DNA of 64,000 nucleotides, from positions 47,089 to 111,088 of the forward strand of contig CADEDA010000010.1 in the NCBI GenBank assembly GCA_902825965.1, written 5' to 3'. Of the stretch, positions 1 through 12,276 are shown one piece after another. A program made the position numbers and the translations under genes. The notes below the pieces were generated by a model. It saw only the letters and a program-made list of their open reading frames with translations, made no database searches and was not told the DNA's origin. Source of the stretch: an uncultured Gemmatimonadota bacterium. GTDB taxonomy: Bacteria; Gemmatimonadota; Gemmatimonadetes; Gemmatimonadales; Gemmatimonadaceae. Positions within the stretch are counted from its first letter, which is position 1; each line of letters opens with the position of its first letter.

Positions 1-606
1 CGTCTGCCCCGGGAAGCCCACGGGTCCGGCCTGCACCGGGTACCGCCCCTGCAAGCCGCGCAGGTAGTTCACCACGTCCCAGCGGTCCGCCTCGGGGATG
101 CGGTTGAACGAGGGCATCAAGCCGCGACCGTTGCGCATCATGCCGAAGATGTAGCCGTCGGTGCGTTGCTGGGTCATGGGCAGGATCAGGCTCGGCGCGA
201 TGCCGTACGCCGGGTTGAGCTGCTTCAGGCTGCCGTTGCCGTCGGCGAGGTCGCCGTGGCAGACCGCGCAGTTGATCTGGTAGACCTTGTGGCCGTTCTC
301 GAGCGAGCGCGCGTCGGGCTGCGTCGGGTTCGGGATGCCGGCCAGGGAATCGATCTGGAACGGCAGCGCCTGGTAGGACACCTGCCACGACGTCATCGCG
401 ACGCCGGTGACGGGCACCGAGCCCTGCGGGTTGCCGCGGAACGGGATGGTGTCCGCCGCCGCCGAGTCGCTGGAGAACTTCTGCCAGGTCCCCACCGACG
501 GCTGCTGCTTCATGTCGGTGAGCCACTCGTCGCCGTTGCAGGCGCCGAGCAGCACGGGGAACGCGACCAGCGCGAGGCGCCGGGCGAGACGAGGATTACC
601 GGTCAC
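1..606 (-). CDS. actE: Alternative complex III subunit ActE, monoheme cytochrome c lipoprotein (C-terminus beyond window)
   Basis: The frame is open from a GTG at 606 to the window edge (202 residues seen). The GTG overlaps the stop of actD, which decides the start. The N-terminus is a lipoprotein signal with lipobox LLGAC (Cys23), so the protein should be anchored on the outer face of the membrane. One heme c motif, CAVCH, lies at residues 113-117, followed by a typical class I cytochrome c fold (GYIFGMMRNGRG, MPSF as possible Met ligand region, then DRWDVVNYLRGL). As the last visible gene of the act operon it matches the monoheme subunit that passes electrons from the complex towards a terminal oxidase. 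The C-terminus and any following actF or oxidase genes are outside the window. Confidence 0.9.
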   Translation of the reverse strand, partial: MTGNPRLARRLALVAFPVLLGACNGDEWLTDMKQQPSVGTWQKFSSDSAAADTIPFRGNPQGSVPVTGVAMTSWQVSYQALPFQIDSLAGIPNPTQPDARSLENGHKVYQINCAVCHGDLADGNGSLKQLNPAYGIAPSLILPMTQQRTDGYIFGMMRNGRGLMPSFNRIPEADRWDVVNYLRGLQGRYPVQAGPVGFPGQT

Positions 607-1099
607 CGCGCACCTCCACCGCGCCGTGCCGGCGCAGGATCGCTTCGGCCTCGGCGAGCTTCTCCGGCGCGCACTCGCACCAGACGCCGTAGCTGCCATG
701 GCTGAACGCGGGGTCGTACCCGACGGTCGTCGTCAGGCGCGGGATCCCCGCGAGATAGAACATCCCGAACACGGTCGACAGGCAGCCGACCATGACCATC
801 ACCTCGAACCCGAACACCGTGTACGGCAGCCAGGTGGAGATCGCCTTGCCGCCGACCACCAAGGGCCAGTAGTTGGAGCCCCAGATGGCGATCCAGTAGC
901 CGAAGCAGACGCCGGACAGTGCACCGATGAGCGTGAACTTGCGCACCGGGCTCTGCGGCGGATCCACCGCGTGCTCCAGCTCGTGCCGCGGCGTCGGCGA
1001 GAAGACCGTGAGCTTCCCCACCTGCTTGTGCTTCAACTCCTCGATGGCTTCCACGGTGCTATCGAGCTCCGCGAAGACGCCCAACATGCCTTGCATCAT
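596..1099 (-). CDS. actD: Alternative complex III subunit ActD (DUF3341 membrane protein)
   Basis: A 167-residue protein with a soluble N-terminal part beginning MMQGMLGVFAELDSTVEAIEEL, typical of DUF3341 proteins. It is followed by two transmembrane hairpin segments (about residues 55-75 and 95-120) and a polar C-terminal tail that reads like a second ferredoxin-fold half (VWCECAPEKLAEAEAILRRHGAVEV). ActD is a peripheral membrane subunit of alternative complex III with no known cofactor. It sits between actC (1 nt upstream) and actE (start overlaps this stop), so translation of the three is probably coupled. Order and size fit the standard actABCDE arrangement. Confidence 0.9.
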   Translation of the reverse strand: MMQGMLGVFAELDSTVEAIEELKHKQVGKLTVFSPTPRHELEHAVDPPQSPVRKFTLIGALSGVCFGYWIAIWGSNYWPLVVGGKAISTWLPYTVFGFEVMVMVGCLSTVFGMFYLAGIPRLTTTVGYDPAFSHGSYGVWCECAPEKLAEAEAILRRHGAVEVRGDR

Positions 1100-1100
1100 C

Positions 1101-2507
<1,407 letters not shown>

Positions 2508-2520
2508 GGTCCGCGCCCCC

Positions 2521-5571
<3,051 letters not shown>

Positions 5572-5580
5572 CAGGCGGTC

Positions 5581-6303
5581 CTAGTAGTGGCAGGTGGCGC
5601 AGTCGTACGTCGCCTTCTTGCGCGGGAGCGCGAGCGTGGCGGAGTCGGGTTCGAGACCCGCGGCGCGCACCCCTTCGGCGGGGGAGTAGCCGTTCACGTG
5701 GCAGTTCACGCACCAGCCCATGTTGAGGCTCTGGGCCTGGAAGACCTGCTGCATGTTGTTGACCTGGCCATGGCAGCTCTGGCAGGTGACACCGGCGTTC
5801 ACGTGGCGCATGTGCGGGAAGTGCACGTACTCCGGCACCTTATGGACGCGCACCCACGGGATCGGCTGCTTCTTGGTCCAGTACTCCGTGAGCTTGGCGA
5901 TCTCCGGACGCCCGGCGCCGACGATGGTGTGGCACCCCATGCACGTCGCGACGGCGGGGAGGCCCGGATCCGGCGACTTGTCGGCCGCATTGTGACAGAA
6001 CGCGCAGTTCATCTTGAGCGCGTTCACGTGCACCGGATGCGGGAACTTGATCGGCTGCTCCGGCGAGCGGCCGATGCCGCCGCCGAGATAGTGCGTGTAG
6101 CCGGAGGCGCCGCTGTAGGCCCAGGGGCCCGGCTTGGCCTTGCCGAACGCTTCGCGATTTGCGGCTTCGGTCGCCGTCTCCGGCGCCCCCGCGGGCGCCT
6201 TCGGCGCGGCTGCTTGTGATCCCGCGTAGGCGGACATCATCGTCGCGGTGAGCGCGATGGCCACCAAGCCCGGGACGACGACCCACTTGCTGCGACCGGT
6301 CAT
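5581..6303 (-). CDS. actA: Alternative complex III subunit ActA, pentaheme cytochrome c
   Basis: A 240-residue protein with an N-terminal membrane anchor or signal (VVVPGLVAIALTATMMSAYA) and five CxxCH heme c motifs: CAFCH, CMGCH, CQSCH, CVNCH and, two residues from the end, CATCH. Five hemes is the count expected for ActA, the electron-transfer subunit of alternative complex III. I chose the ATG at 6303 (MTGRSKW) because it directly precedes the hydrophobic segment; the same frame is open to 6423 but the extra residues are not family-like and would run through the palindrome at 6345-6368. The gene leads the act operon and has its own control region. Confidence 0.92.
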   Translation of the reverse strand: MTGRSKWVVVPGLVAIALTATMMSAYAGSQAAAPKAPAGAPETATEAANREAFGKAKPGPWAYSGASGYTHYLGGGIGRSPEQPIKFPHPVHVNALKMNCAFCHNAADKSPDPGLPAVATCMGCHTIVGAGRPEIAKLTEYWTKKQPIPWVRVHKVPEYVHFPHMRHVNAGVTCQSCHGQVNNMQQVFQAQSLNMGWCVNCHVNGYSPAEGVRAAGLEPDSATLALPRKKATYDCATCHY

Positions 6304-6344
6304 CAGCACAACTCGGAGTGGAGGGAAATCCGAATGGTCTATTC

Positions 6345-6368
6345 GGCTTGTGAACGATTTCACAAGCC
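6345..6368. promoter_or_regulatory. CRP/FNR-type palindrome upstream of the act operon
   Basis: Arms GGCTTGTGAA (6345-6354) and TTCACAAGCC (6359-6368) are perfect inverted complements around the 4-nt spacer CGAT. The core is TGTGA-N6-TCACA (6349-6364), identical to the CRP consensus. The centre lies 53-54 nt upstream of the actA start. A second small inverted repeat (CGAAT/ATTCG, 6331-6345) lies next to it. The site suggests control of alternative complex III by a Crp/Fnr-family protein; the regulator itself is not in the window. Confidence 0.7.
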
Positions 6369-6448
6369 ACAGGAACACCCAAAAATGCCCCGTAGTACTA
6401 CCTGCCGCAAGTGCGCCCCACACGATGCGTTAGGTCGCCCGGAACGGG

Positions 6449-7195
6449 CTACTCCAACCCCCGCTTCACGCGGTCGATCGTCCGCAGCACCTCGATCGCC
6501 ATCGCCCGCACCAGCGTCAGCTCGCGCGAGTCGGGGCCCGCGCGATTCAACAGCGAACGGACGGAGCGCATGATGTGTTCCGGGTTGCGCGTACGGTAGA
6601 ACGCGATGGCGCCGAGGCAGCGGTCGATGTCGGCGAGGGCGCGCTCCCATTCGTCGTGTTTGGGCAGCGCCGCATGGTGCTTGTGCCGCGCGAGGGTGCG
6701 CGTGGCGTCGCCTGCCTCGAGGTGCAGCTCGTACGCCGCGACGAGCACCGCCTGCGCGACGTTCAGCGAGCTGTGTTCGGTGGTGGGGATGGTGCAGAGC
6801 GTGTGCGCGCGGTCGATCGCCTCATTGGGCAGCCCGTGGTCCTCCTGCCCGAAGAGCAGCGCCACGCGGCCCTCGGCGGCCTTCTCGAGCACCACCGGGG
6901 CCAGCGCGCGGGGGGTCGTGAGCGGCCAGCGGTGCGCGCGGCGCTTGCCCCCGAAGGCCGCGACGTACACGCAGTCCGCCAGCGCGGCATCCAGGGCCTC
7001 GTAGTGCACGATCCGGTCGACGATGTCGCGGGTGCCGTGCGCCACGCCCTCGATGCGCCAGGGATCGTACGCTACCGGCTGCACGAGGCGGAGGTCGGCG
7101 AGTCCCATGTTCTTCATCACCCGCACCGTGGCGGCGATGTTGACCGGGTCCTGTGGCCGGTTGATGACGACGACGACCTGGGCGAGGGCGGACAT
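6449..7195 (-). CDS. trmJ: SPOUT-class RNA 2'-O-methyltransferase, TrmJ-like
   Basis: A 248-residue protein opening with VVVVINRPQDPVNIAATVRVMKNMG, the motif 1 region of SpoU/TrmH-family methyltransferases. It continues with LLFGQEDHGLPNEAI (motif 2) and IPTTEHSSLNVAQAV (motif 3), which together make the knotted SAM site. The family methylates the ribose 2'-hydroxyl. The closest match by eye is TrmJ, which modifies position 32 of tRNAs; a rRNA target cannot be excluded. It is divergent from the dedA-like gene 85 bp away and is separated from actA by the palindrome, so it is probably transcribed alone. Confidence 0.85.
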   Translation of the reverse strand: MSALAQVVVVINRPQDPVNIAATVRVMKNMGLADLRLVQPVAYDPWRIEGVAHGTRDIVDRIVHYEALDAALADCVYVAAFGGKRRAHRWPLTTPRALAPVVLEKAAEGRVALLFGQEDHGLPNEAIDRAHTLCTIPTTEHSSLNVAQAVLVAAYELHLEAGDATRTLARHKHHAALPKHDEWERALADIDRCLGAIAFYRTRNPEHIMRSVRSLLNRAGPDSRELTLVRAMAIEVLRTIDRVKRGLE

Positions 7196-7280
7196 GGGGC
7201 GGACGGCGGAGGGCGGAGTGCGGACAGCCGGGTGCAGCGGGCGGACGGTAAGGTAGTCGAGTCGCTAGATTGCGGCCGAT

Positions 7281-7910
7281 ATGGATACGCTGATCGATCT
7301 CTTCAACCAGCTCCGCGACCTCAACACGCTGGTCGCGACCGCCGGCTACGCGGGCATCACCGCGATCATCTTCATCGAGACGGGACTGCTCTTCCCGTTC
7401 CTTCCCGGGGATTCCCTGCTCGTGACCGCCGGCCTCTTCTCGGCGCAGCAGGAAGGGCTGGTGGACCTGAACGTGTGGACGCTGGGCATCCTGTGCACCA
7501 TCGCAGCGATCGCCGGCGACCAGATCGCCTACGCCATCGGTCGGCGCTCGGGCGAGGCGCTGTTCAAGCGCCCGGACTCGCGCTGGTTCAAGCAGAGCCA
7601 CCTGCTCGCCGCGCAGGCCTTCTACGAGAAACACGGCGGCAAGACCATCATCATGGCGCGCTTCATGCCGTTCGCGCGGACGTTCGCGCCGGTGGTCGCC
7701 GGGGCCGCGCGGATGCGGTACTCCACGTTCGTCTTCTACAACGTGATCGGGGGCATCGCCTGGATCTGGTCGATGCTGCTCACCGGCTACTACGTCGTCC
7801 GCATGGTGCCGGGGCTCGAGCACCACGTGGAGAAGATCGCGATCGGCATCATCATCGTGTCGGTGATGCCGGGCGTGTGGGCGTGGTGGAAGTCCAAGAC
7901 CAAACGCTGA
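7281..7910 (+). CDS. DedA/VTT-family integral membrane protein
   Basis: A 209-residue protein with four to five membrane segments and the DedA signature (IFIETGLLFPFLPGDSLLVTAG at about 31-52, then GDQIAYAIGRRSG, and the arginine motif ARFMPFARTFAPVVAGAARM). DedA proteins are linked to membrane lipid recycling (polyprenyl-phosphate or phospholipid flipping) and proton-gradient maintenance; the substrate here is not known. A TAGATT box lies 9 nt before the ATG with no Shine-Dalgarno. Divergent from trmJ; 69 bp before the superoxide dismutase gene. Confidence 0.88.
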   Translation: MDTLIDLFNQLRDLNTLVATAGYAGITAIIFIETGLLFPFLPGDSLLVTAGLFSAQQEGLVDLNVWTLGILCTIAAIAGDQIAYAIGRRSGEALFKRPDSRWFKQSHLLAAQAFYEKHGGKTIIMARFMPFARTFAPVVAGAARMRYSTFVFYNVIGGIAWIWSMLLTGYYVVRMVPGLEHHVEKIAIGIIIVSVMPGVWAWWKSKTKR

Positions 7911-7947
7911 CCCTGCCGCCGACGCCGATCCGCGCGACGGCGACGGC

Positions 7948-7974
7948 TATATTGACCCGATACCTCACTGGAGA
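7948..7974 (+). promoter_or_regulatory. Promoter -10 and ribosome binding site of the superoxide dismutase gene
   Basis: A TATATT hexamer at 7948-7953 is a good -10 candidate, and GGAGA at 7970-7974 is a Shine-Dalgarno 5 nt before the ATG at 7980. No convincing -35 hexamer was found. Confidence 0.5.
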
Positions 7975-7979
7975 CCCCG

Positions 7980-8588
7980 ATGGCCCATACGCTGCCTGCC
8001 CTGCCCTACGCCCCCGACGCGCTCGAGCCGCACATCGACGCGCAGACCATGCAGATCCACCATGGCAAGCATCATCAGGCGTACGTCAACAACCTGAACG
8101 CCGCGATCGAGAAGGCACCCGAGCTCGCGACCTGGACGCTCGACCAGCTCTGCCGCGACATCGCCAAGGTGCCGGAGGGTGTGCGCGCCGCGGTGCGCAA
8201 CAACGGGGGTGGCCACTGGAACCACTCGTTCTTCTGGAACCTCATGGTGCCCAAGTCGGGCGGCGCGCCGTCGGGCAACGTCGCCACGGCGATCGACAAG
8301 GCGTTCGGCGACTACGCGAAGTTCCGCGAGGCCTTCAAGGCCGCCGCGACCGGACGCTTCGGCTCCGGCTGGGCCTGGCTCGTGACGGACAAGGCCGGTG
8401 TCGTCTCCATCGAGAGCACGCCCAACCAGGACAACCCGCTCATGGAAGGCCGGCACGCGCTGCTCGGGCTCGACGTGTGGGAACACGCCTACTACCTCAA
8501 GTACCAGAACCGCCGTCCGGACTACGTGGATGCGTTCTGGAACGTCGTGCACTGGGGCGAGGTCGCCAAGCGCTACGACGCGCGCTGA
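7980..8588 (+). CDS. sodA: Superoxide dismutase, Fe/Mn family (Mn-type features)
   Basis: A 202-residue cytoplasmic enzyme converting superoxide to hydrogen peroxide and oxygen. Metal ligands are visible at His27 (QIHHGKHH), His83 ([11 protein letters not shown]), Asp166 and His170 ([15 protein letters not shown]). NNGGGHWNH and [10 protein letters not shown] are the residues usually seen in manganese rather than iron enzymes, but metal use cannot be settled by eye. No signal peptide. The stop TGA abuts the stop of the convergent antiporter gene with no base between them (TGATCA). Confidence 0.95.
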   Translation: MAHTLPALPYAPDALEPHIDAQTMQIHHGKHHQAYVNNLNAAIEKAPELATWTLDQLCRDIAKVPEGVRAAVRNNGGGHWNHSFFWNLMVPKSGGAPSGNVATAIDKAFGDYAKFREAFKAAATGRFGSGWAWLVTDKAGVVSIESTPNQDNPLMEGRHALLGLDVWEHAYYLKYQNRRPDYVDAFWNVVHWGEVAKRYDAR

Positions 8589-9866
8589 TCAGCCGTGCGG
8601 TGTGCCTCGTCGCCGGCGCGTGCTGCCGGCGACGAGGTCATCGATCCCGCTCTGGTCGGGAGCCGCCATCGCGTCGGGCGGCAGCCGCTTCACGATGGAC
8701 CCCAGCAGTGGCGGCGTGACGAAGGTGGTGACGATGACCATCAGCATCAACGCCCCGAACAGGCTCGGCGTGAGCACCCCCGCCGCCAGTCCCATCTGCG
8801 CGAAGATGAGTCCCACCTCGCCGCGCGGGACCATCGCGACGCCCACCAGCAGCTTGTTCCCGCGGAACCACCAGGGCGCATACCCGGCGGCCACCTTGCC
8901 CGCGATGCCCACGGCGACCAATGCCCCGCCGATCAGCAGCGCGTCGCGGGACGCGAGCGCGGCGAGTTCGACCTGGGCACCCACCGACGCGAAGAAGATC
9001 GGCACGAAGAAGTAGCCGAGCTGCGTCGCGCTGGCTTCGATCTCCTTGCGCTGCGGCGTGGGGTGCAGGATCAGGCCCGCCGCGAAGGCGCCGATGATCA
9101 TCGCGCTGCCGACCGCGTCGGCGAGCCAGGCGAGCAGGAGCGCGAAGCCGAGCGCGATCACCCCGAGGGCACCGGTGAGCTGGATGCCGGCCACGAGGCG
9201 GAACAGCGGCGGCACCGCGACGCTGCCGAGCGCCACGGCCACCACCACGAACCCGATGGCCGGCCCGGCGGTCCCCACGACGCCACCGGCCGTGAGTGCC
9301 GCGCCGCCGACCAGGCTCGCCACGATGGACAGGATGATCAACCCGATGACGTCGTCGAGCACGGCGGCACCGATGACGACCTGCCCTTCGGGGCTCGAGA
9401 GCTGGCCGAGCTCGGAGAGCACGCGCGCCGAGATGCCGATGCTCGTCGCGGTGAGCGCCGCGCCGATGACGATGCTGGGCATGAGCGCGACCCCCAGCGC
9501 CTGCGCCACCACCACGCCCCCGACGAACGGAAGCAGCACGCCGACCCCACCGACGGTCAGCGCGGTGGACCCGACGCGGGCGAGCGCACGAAGGTCCGTG
9601 TGCAGCCCGATCTCGAACAGGAGGATGAGCACCCCCATCTCGGCGAAGGCATGCAGCACGGGATCGGCGGGATCGAGCACCCCGAGCACGCTGCCACCCA
9701 GCAGGATGCCGGCGAGCAGTTCGCCGAGCACGGCCGGTTGGCCCACGCGCTGGGCGAGTTCGCCGAGGAGCTTGGTGGCCGCGATGAGGGCACCGAGGAC
9801 CAGCAACAGCGCGGCGAAGGCGTGTGCGTCGGGCGCAGCGAGGAGGAACGGCGGGAACGAATGCAC
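8589..9866 (-). CDS. Cation/proton antiporter, CPA2 (KefB/NhaS-type) membrane domain
   Basis: A 425-residue protein almost wholly made of hydrophobic helices (about 12-13), starting at a GTG. It has features of the Na+/H+ exchanger family: GELLAGILLGG near residue 45, the paired-residue region ALTATSIGISARVLSELG, and VLDDVIGLIILSIVAS with acidic residues expected at the ion site. No RCK/TrkA-N domain follows, so it is the short form. Ion specificity (Na+ or K+) is not predictable here. It converges with sodA without any spacer and has a plausible promoter at 9941-9970. Confidence 0.88.
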   Translation of the reverse strand: MHSFPPFLLAAPDAHAFAALLLVLGALIAATKLLGELAQRVGQPAVLGELLAGILLGGSVLGVLDPADPVLHAFAEMGVLILLFEIGLHTDLRALARVGSTALTVGGVGVLLPFVGGVVVAQALGVALMPSIVIGAALTATSIGISARVLSELGQLSSPEGQVVIGAAVLDDVIGLIILSIVASLVGGAALTAGGVVGTAGPAIGFVVVAVALGSVAVPPLFRLVAGIQLTGALGVIALGFALLLAWLADAVGSAMIIGAFAAGLILHPTPQRKEIEASATQLGYFFVPIFFASVGAQVELAALASRDALLIGGALVAVGIAGKVAAGYAPWWFRGNKLLVGVAMVPRGEVGLIFAQMGLAAGVLTPSLFGALMLMVIVTTFVTPPLLGSIVKRLPPDAMAAPDQSGIDDLVAGSTRRRRGTPHG

Positions 9867-9940
9867 GACGGAATCGCTCCGTGGCAGGCGAGGAAGACGT
9901 CACACGCCGAGGGAACCGTGGCGCGCGGGCGATTGTGCGC

Positions 9941-9970
9941 AGTATACGTCGCGTCGCAGCGAATTGTTCA
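9941..9970 (-). promoter_or_regulatory. Putative sigma-70 promoter for the antiporter gene
   Basis: Read on the minus strand: TGAACA (9970-9965) as -35, an 18-bp spacer, and TATACT (9946-9941) as -10, about 75 nt upstream of the GTG at 9866. Confidence 0.45.
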
Positions 9971-10003
9971 CGCGCGCCGCGAGATTTCCGCTCGCGGCGC
10001 GCG
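9971..10003. terminator. GC-rich hairpin between speA and the antiporter gene
   Basis: CGCGCGCCGCGAG (9971-9983) pairs perfectly with CTCGCGGCGCGCG (9991-10003) around a 7-nt loop. It lies 60 bp past the speA stop and immediately before the antiporter promoter. It has no T-tract, so termination is inferred from position and stability. Confidence 0.5.
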
Positions 10004-10064
10004 CATTCCCTTCCTATTTAACCGCCGCTGACCCGCGCGCGGATGGCGCAGGTGCATCGCGCGC

Positions 10065-12083
10065 TCAGCGCGCCGCTTCGCCCTCGAGGTAGGTGTAGCC
10101 CTCGAGTCCGGCCACGTACTCGGCGATGAACATGTTGGCTTCCTCGCGCGAGAGGTCCTTGGCGCCCTGGACCTTGCGACGGAACGTGGCGAGCAGGTCG
10201 CTGGCGCGGAACTGCACGTAGTTCAGCACCTCGGTGACGGTGTCCCCGTGCACGAGGTGCGTGATCTCGTAGTGATCGCCCTGGAGCCGCAGGTGCACGG
10301 CGTTGGTGTCGCCGAACAGGTTGTGCAGGTCGCCGAGGATCTCCTGGTACGCGCCGGTGAGGAAGATGCCGAGGATGTAGGCCTCGCCGTCGCGGAAGAC
10401 GTGCAGCGGCAACGACGGCTGCCCGTCGCGCCCGCCGATGAAGCGGTCGATCTTGCCGTCGGAGTCGCAGGTGACGTCCTGGATGGTCCCGCGGCGCAGG
10501 GGCTCCTCGTCGAGCCGGTGGATGGGCATGATCGGGAAGAGCTGGTCGATCGCCCAGTTGTCCGGCAGCGACTGGAACAGCGAGAAGTTCGCGAAGTAGC
10601 GGTCGACCAGCGCGGCATCGACGTCCTTGATGATGTCGTCGAAGTGGTCGCGCTTGGGCCCGATGAGCCGCGAGACGGCGTTCAGCGTGCAGAGATAGAA
10701 GGTCTCCGCCAGCGCGCGCTCCCGGAGCGAGAGCACACCGGAGTTGAACAGCTGCTGGGCGCGTTCCTTGTCGAAGGTCGCGTCGTGGAAGATCTCACGC
10801 ACGCGACGCATCGAGACGTTCTTGCGGCTGACCGTCTTGAGGTCGTCGGCCATCTCGTGCAGCAGGGCGTGGTCGTCCTCGACCAGCTGCGGCACCGTGG
10901 GCTCGGCCGCCGACTCCACGTCGATGACCGAGAGGAGCAGCAGCGCGTGGTGCGCCGTGAGCGCGCGTCCCGACTCCGAGATGAGGTCGGGCATCGGGAG
11001 GTTCTCCTCGCGGCAGGTCTCGGCGAGGGTGTAGACGATGTCGTTGGCGTACTCCTGGGCGGAGTAGTTCATCGACGCCTGCGCCGTGGACTGGGACCCG
11101 TCGTAGTCCACGCCGAGCCCGCCGCCGACGTCCACGTAGCGGATGTCGAGCCCGAGGCGGCGCAGCTCCACGTAGAAGCGGCTCACCTCCTGCAGTCCGC
11201 GCTTGATGAAGCGGATGTCGGTGATCTGCGAGCCGAGGTGGAAGTGGATCAGCTTGATGATGTCGAGCTGTCCCTCGGCCTTGAGGCGGTCGATCACCTG
11301 CATCAGCTGCGCGGACGTGAGGCCGAACTTCGACTTCTCGCCGCCCGACTGCGCCCAGCGTCCCGAGCCCTCGCTGGAGAGCTTGATGCGCACGCCGATG
11401 GTCGGCGTGATGCCCATCTCCTTGGCCACGGGGAGGAGCACGTCGAGTTCGCTGACCTGCTCGACGACGATGAGCACGGTGTGCCCGAGCTTCTGGCCCA
11501 TGAGGGCGAGGCGCATGAACTCCTCGTCCTTGTAGCCGTTGCAGATGATCAGGTGGTCGGTGCGGTCGGAGAGGGCGAGCACCGCCTGGAGCTCCGGCTT
11601 GCTGCCGCACTCGAGGCCGACGCCGGTCTTCTCGCCGAACTCGACGATCTCCTCGATGACGTGCCGCTGCTGGTTGACCTTGATGGGGTACACCGTGGTG
11701 TACTTCCCCGTGTACTGGAACTCCGCGATCGCGCTCGCGAAGCGCATGTGCAGCATCTCGATGCGCGCCTTGAGGATCTCGGAGAAGCGCAGCAGCACAG
11801 GGAGACTGACCCCCTGAGCCTCGAGGTCGTGCGCGAGCTCGAAGAGGTCGAGCACCTGCTCCGGGCGGTCCTTGTCGGGGCGCACGACGACACGCCCGGC
11901 GGGGCTCACGTCGAAGAAGCCGTCGCCCCAGCCCTCGATGTTGTAGAGCGCCTTGGCGCGTTCGATGGACCAGGGTGACGCGGCGACCGCGCCGGTGCTC
12001 GTGCTGGTGCTCGTGCTCGTGCTGGTGCCGGAAGTCGGCGCGGGAGCCGGCGTGACGGCGTCGGAGGTCGGGGTGGCTGCCAT
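10065..12083 (-). CDS. speA: Biosynthetic arginine decarboxylase
   Basis: A 672-residue PLP enzyme of the alanine-racemase-fold group, converting arginine to agmatine as the first step of polyamine synthesis. The PLP lysine is in YPIKVNQQRHV, followed by GVGLECGSKPEL, KFGLTSAQL, FHLGSQITDI, YVDVGGGLGVDYDGS and a C-terminal NAWAIDQLFPIMPIHRLDEEP-type region, all as in SpeA. Start chosen at the ATG at 12083: a TACTAT box sits 7 nt upstream, and upstream codons are not family-like. Residues about 10-30 are a low-complexity Ser/Thr stretch encoded by a hexamer repeat and are absent from typical SpeA, so they are probably a disordered leader. Confidence 0.95.
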   Translation of the reverse strand: MAATPTSDAVTPAPAPTSGTSTSTSTSTSTGAVAASPWSIERAKALYNIEGWGDGFFDVSPAGRVVVRPDKDRPEQVLDLFELAHDLEAQGVSLPVLLRFSEILKARIEMLHMRFASAIAEFQYTGKYTTVYPIKVNQQRHVIEEIVEFGEKTGVGLECGSKPELQAVLALSDRTDHLIICNGYKDEEFMRLALMGQKLGHTVLIVVEQVSELDVLLPVAKEMGITPTIGVRIKLSSEGSGRWAQSGGEKSKFGLTSAQLMQVIDRLKAEGQLDIIKLIHFHLGSQITDIRFIKRGLQEVSRFYVELRRLGLDIRYVDVGGGLGVDYDGSQSTAQASMNYSAQEYANDIVYTLAETCREENLPMPDLISESGRALTAHHALLLLSVIDVESAAEPTVPQLVEDDHALLHEMADDLKTVSRKNVSMRRVREIFHDATFDKERAQQLFNSGVLSLRERALAETFYLCTLNAVSRLIGPKRDHFDDIIKDVDAALVDRYFANFSLFQSLPDNWAIDQLFPIMPIHRLDEEPLRRGTIQDVTCDSDGKIDRFIGGRDGQPSLPLHVFRDGEAYILGIFLTGAYQEILGDLHNLFGDTNAVHLRLQGDHYEITHLVHGDTVTEVLNYVQFRASDLLATFRRKVQGAKDLSREEANMFIAEYVAGLEGYTYLEGEAAR
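11995..12030. repeat. Hexamer/12-bp tandem repeat inside the speA N-terminus
   Basis: Six GTGCTN hexamers in a row (last one GTGCCG), 36 bp, coding on the minus strand for an alternating Ser-Thr run in the disordered leader of SpeA. Confidence 0.85.
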
Positions 12084-12090
12084 GGCGTGA

Positions 12091-12096
12091 ATAGTA
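12091..12096 (-). promoter_or_regulatory. TANNNT box of speA (leaderless-type promoter)
   Basis: TACTAT on the minus strand, separated from the ATG at 12083 by 7 nt, so transcription would begin at or next to the start codon. There is no Shine-Dalgarno between them. Confidence 0.55.
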
Positions 12097-12276
12097 GGGC
12101 CGTCGTCCCGTCCACGAAACCGGCGTCGCTCCGGAAGGCGCACCGACGGTCGCGGTCCGGGGTACTGAATCCAAACGCTGTCCCCCACCGTATCTCGGGG
12201 GCATCGCAGGATGCGACAGTGTCGGCGCCCGAGCGGCGTGGCACCCTGAAGAGCAAGGACCGTCAGGAGGACGGAG

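Noticed and set aside
5581..6423. Longer actA start at 6423
   Set aside because: It would place coding sequence across the CRP-like palindrome and add 40 residues that do not look like a signal or cytochrome; the ATG at 6303 is followed directly by a proper signal helix.
7196..7280. GGCGGACGG direct repeats between trmJ and the DedA gene
   Set aside because: Irregular spacing and simple G/C/A composition; no clear operator geometry.
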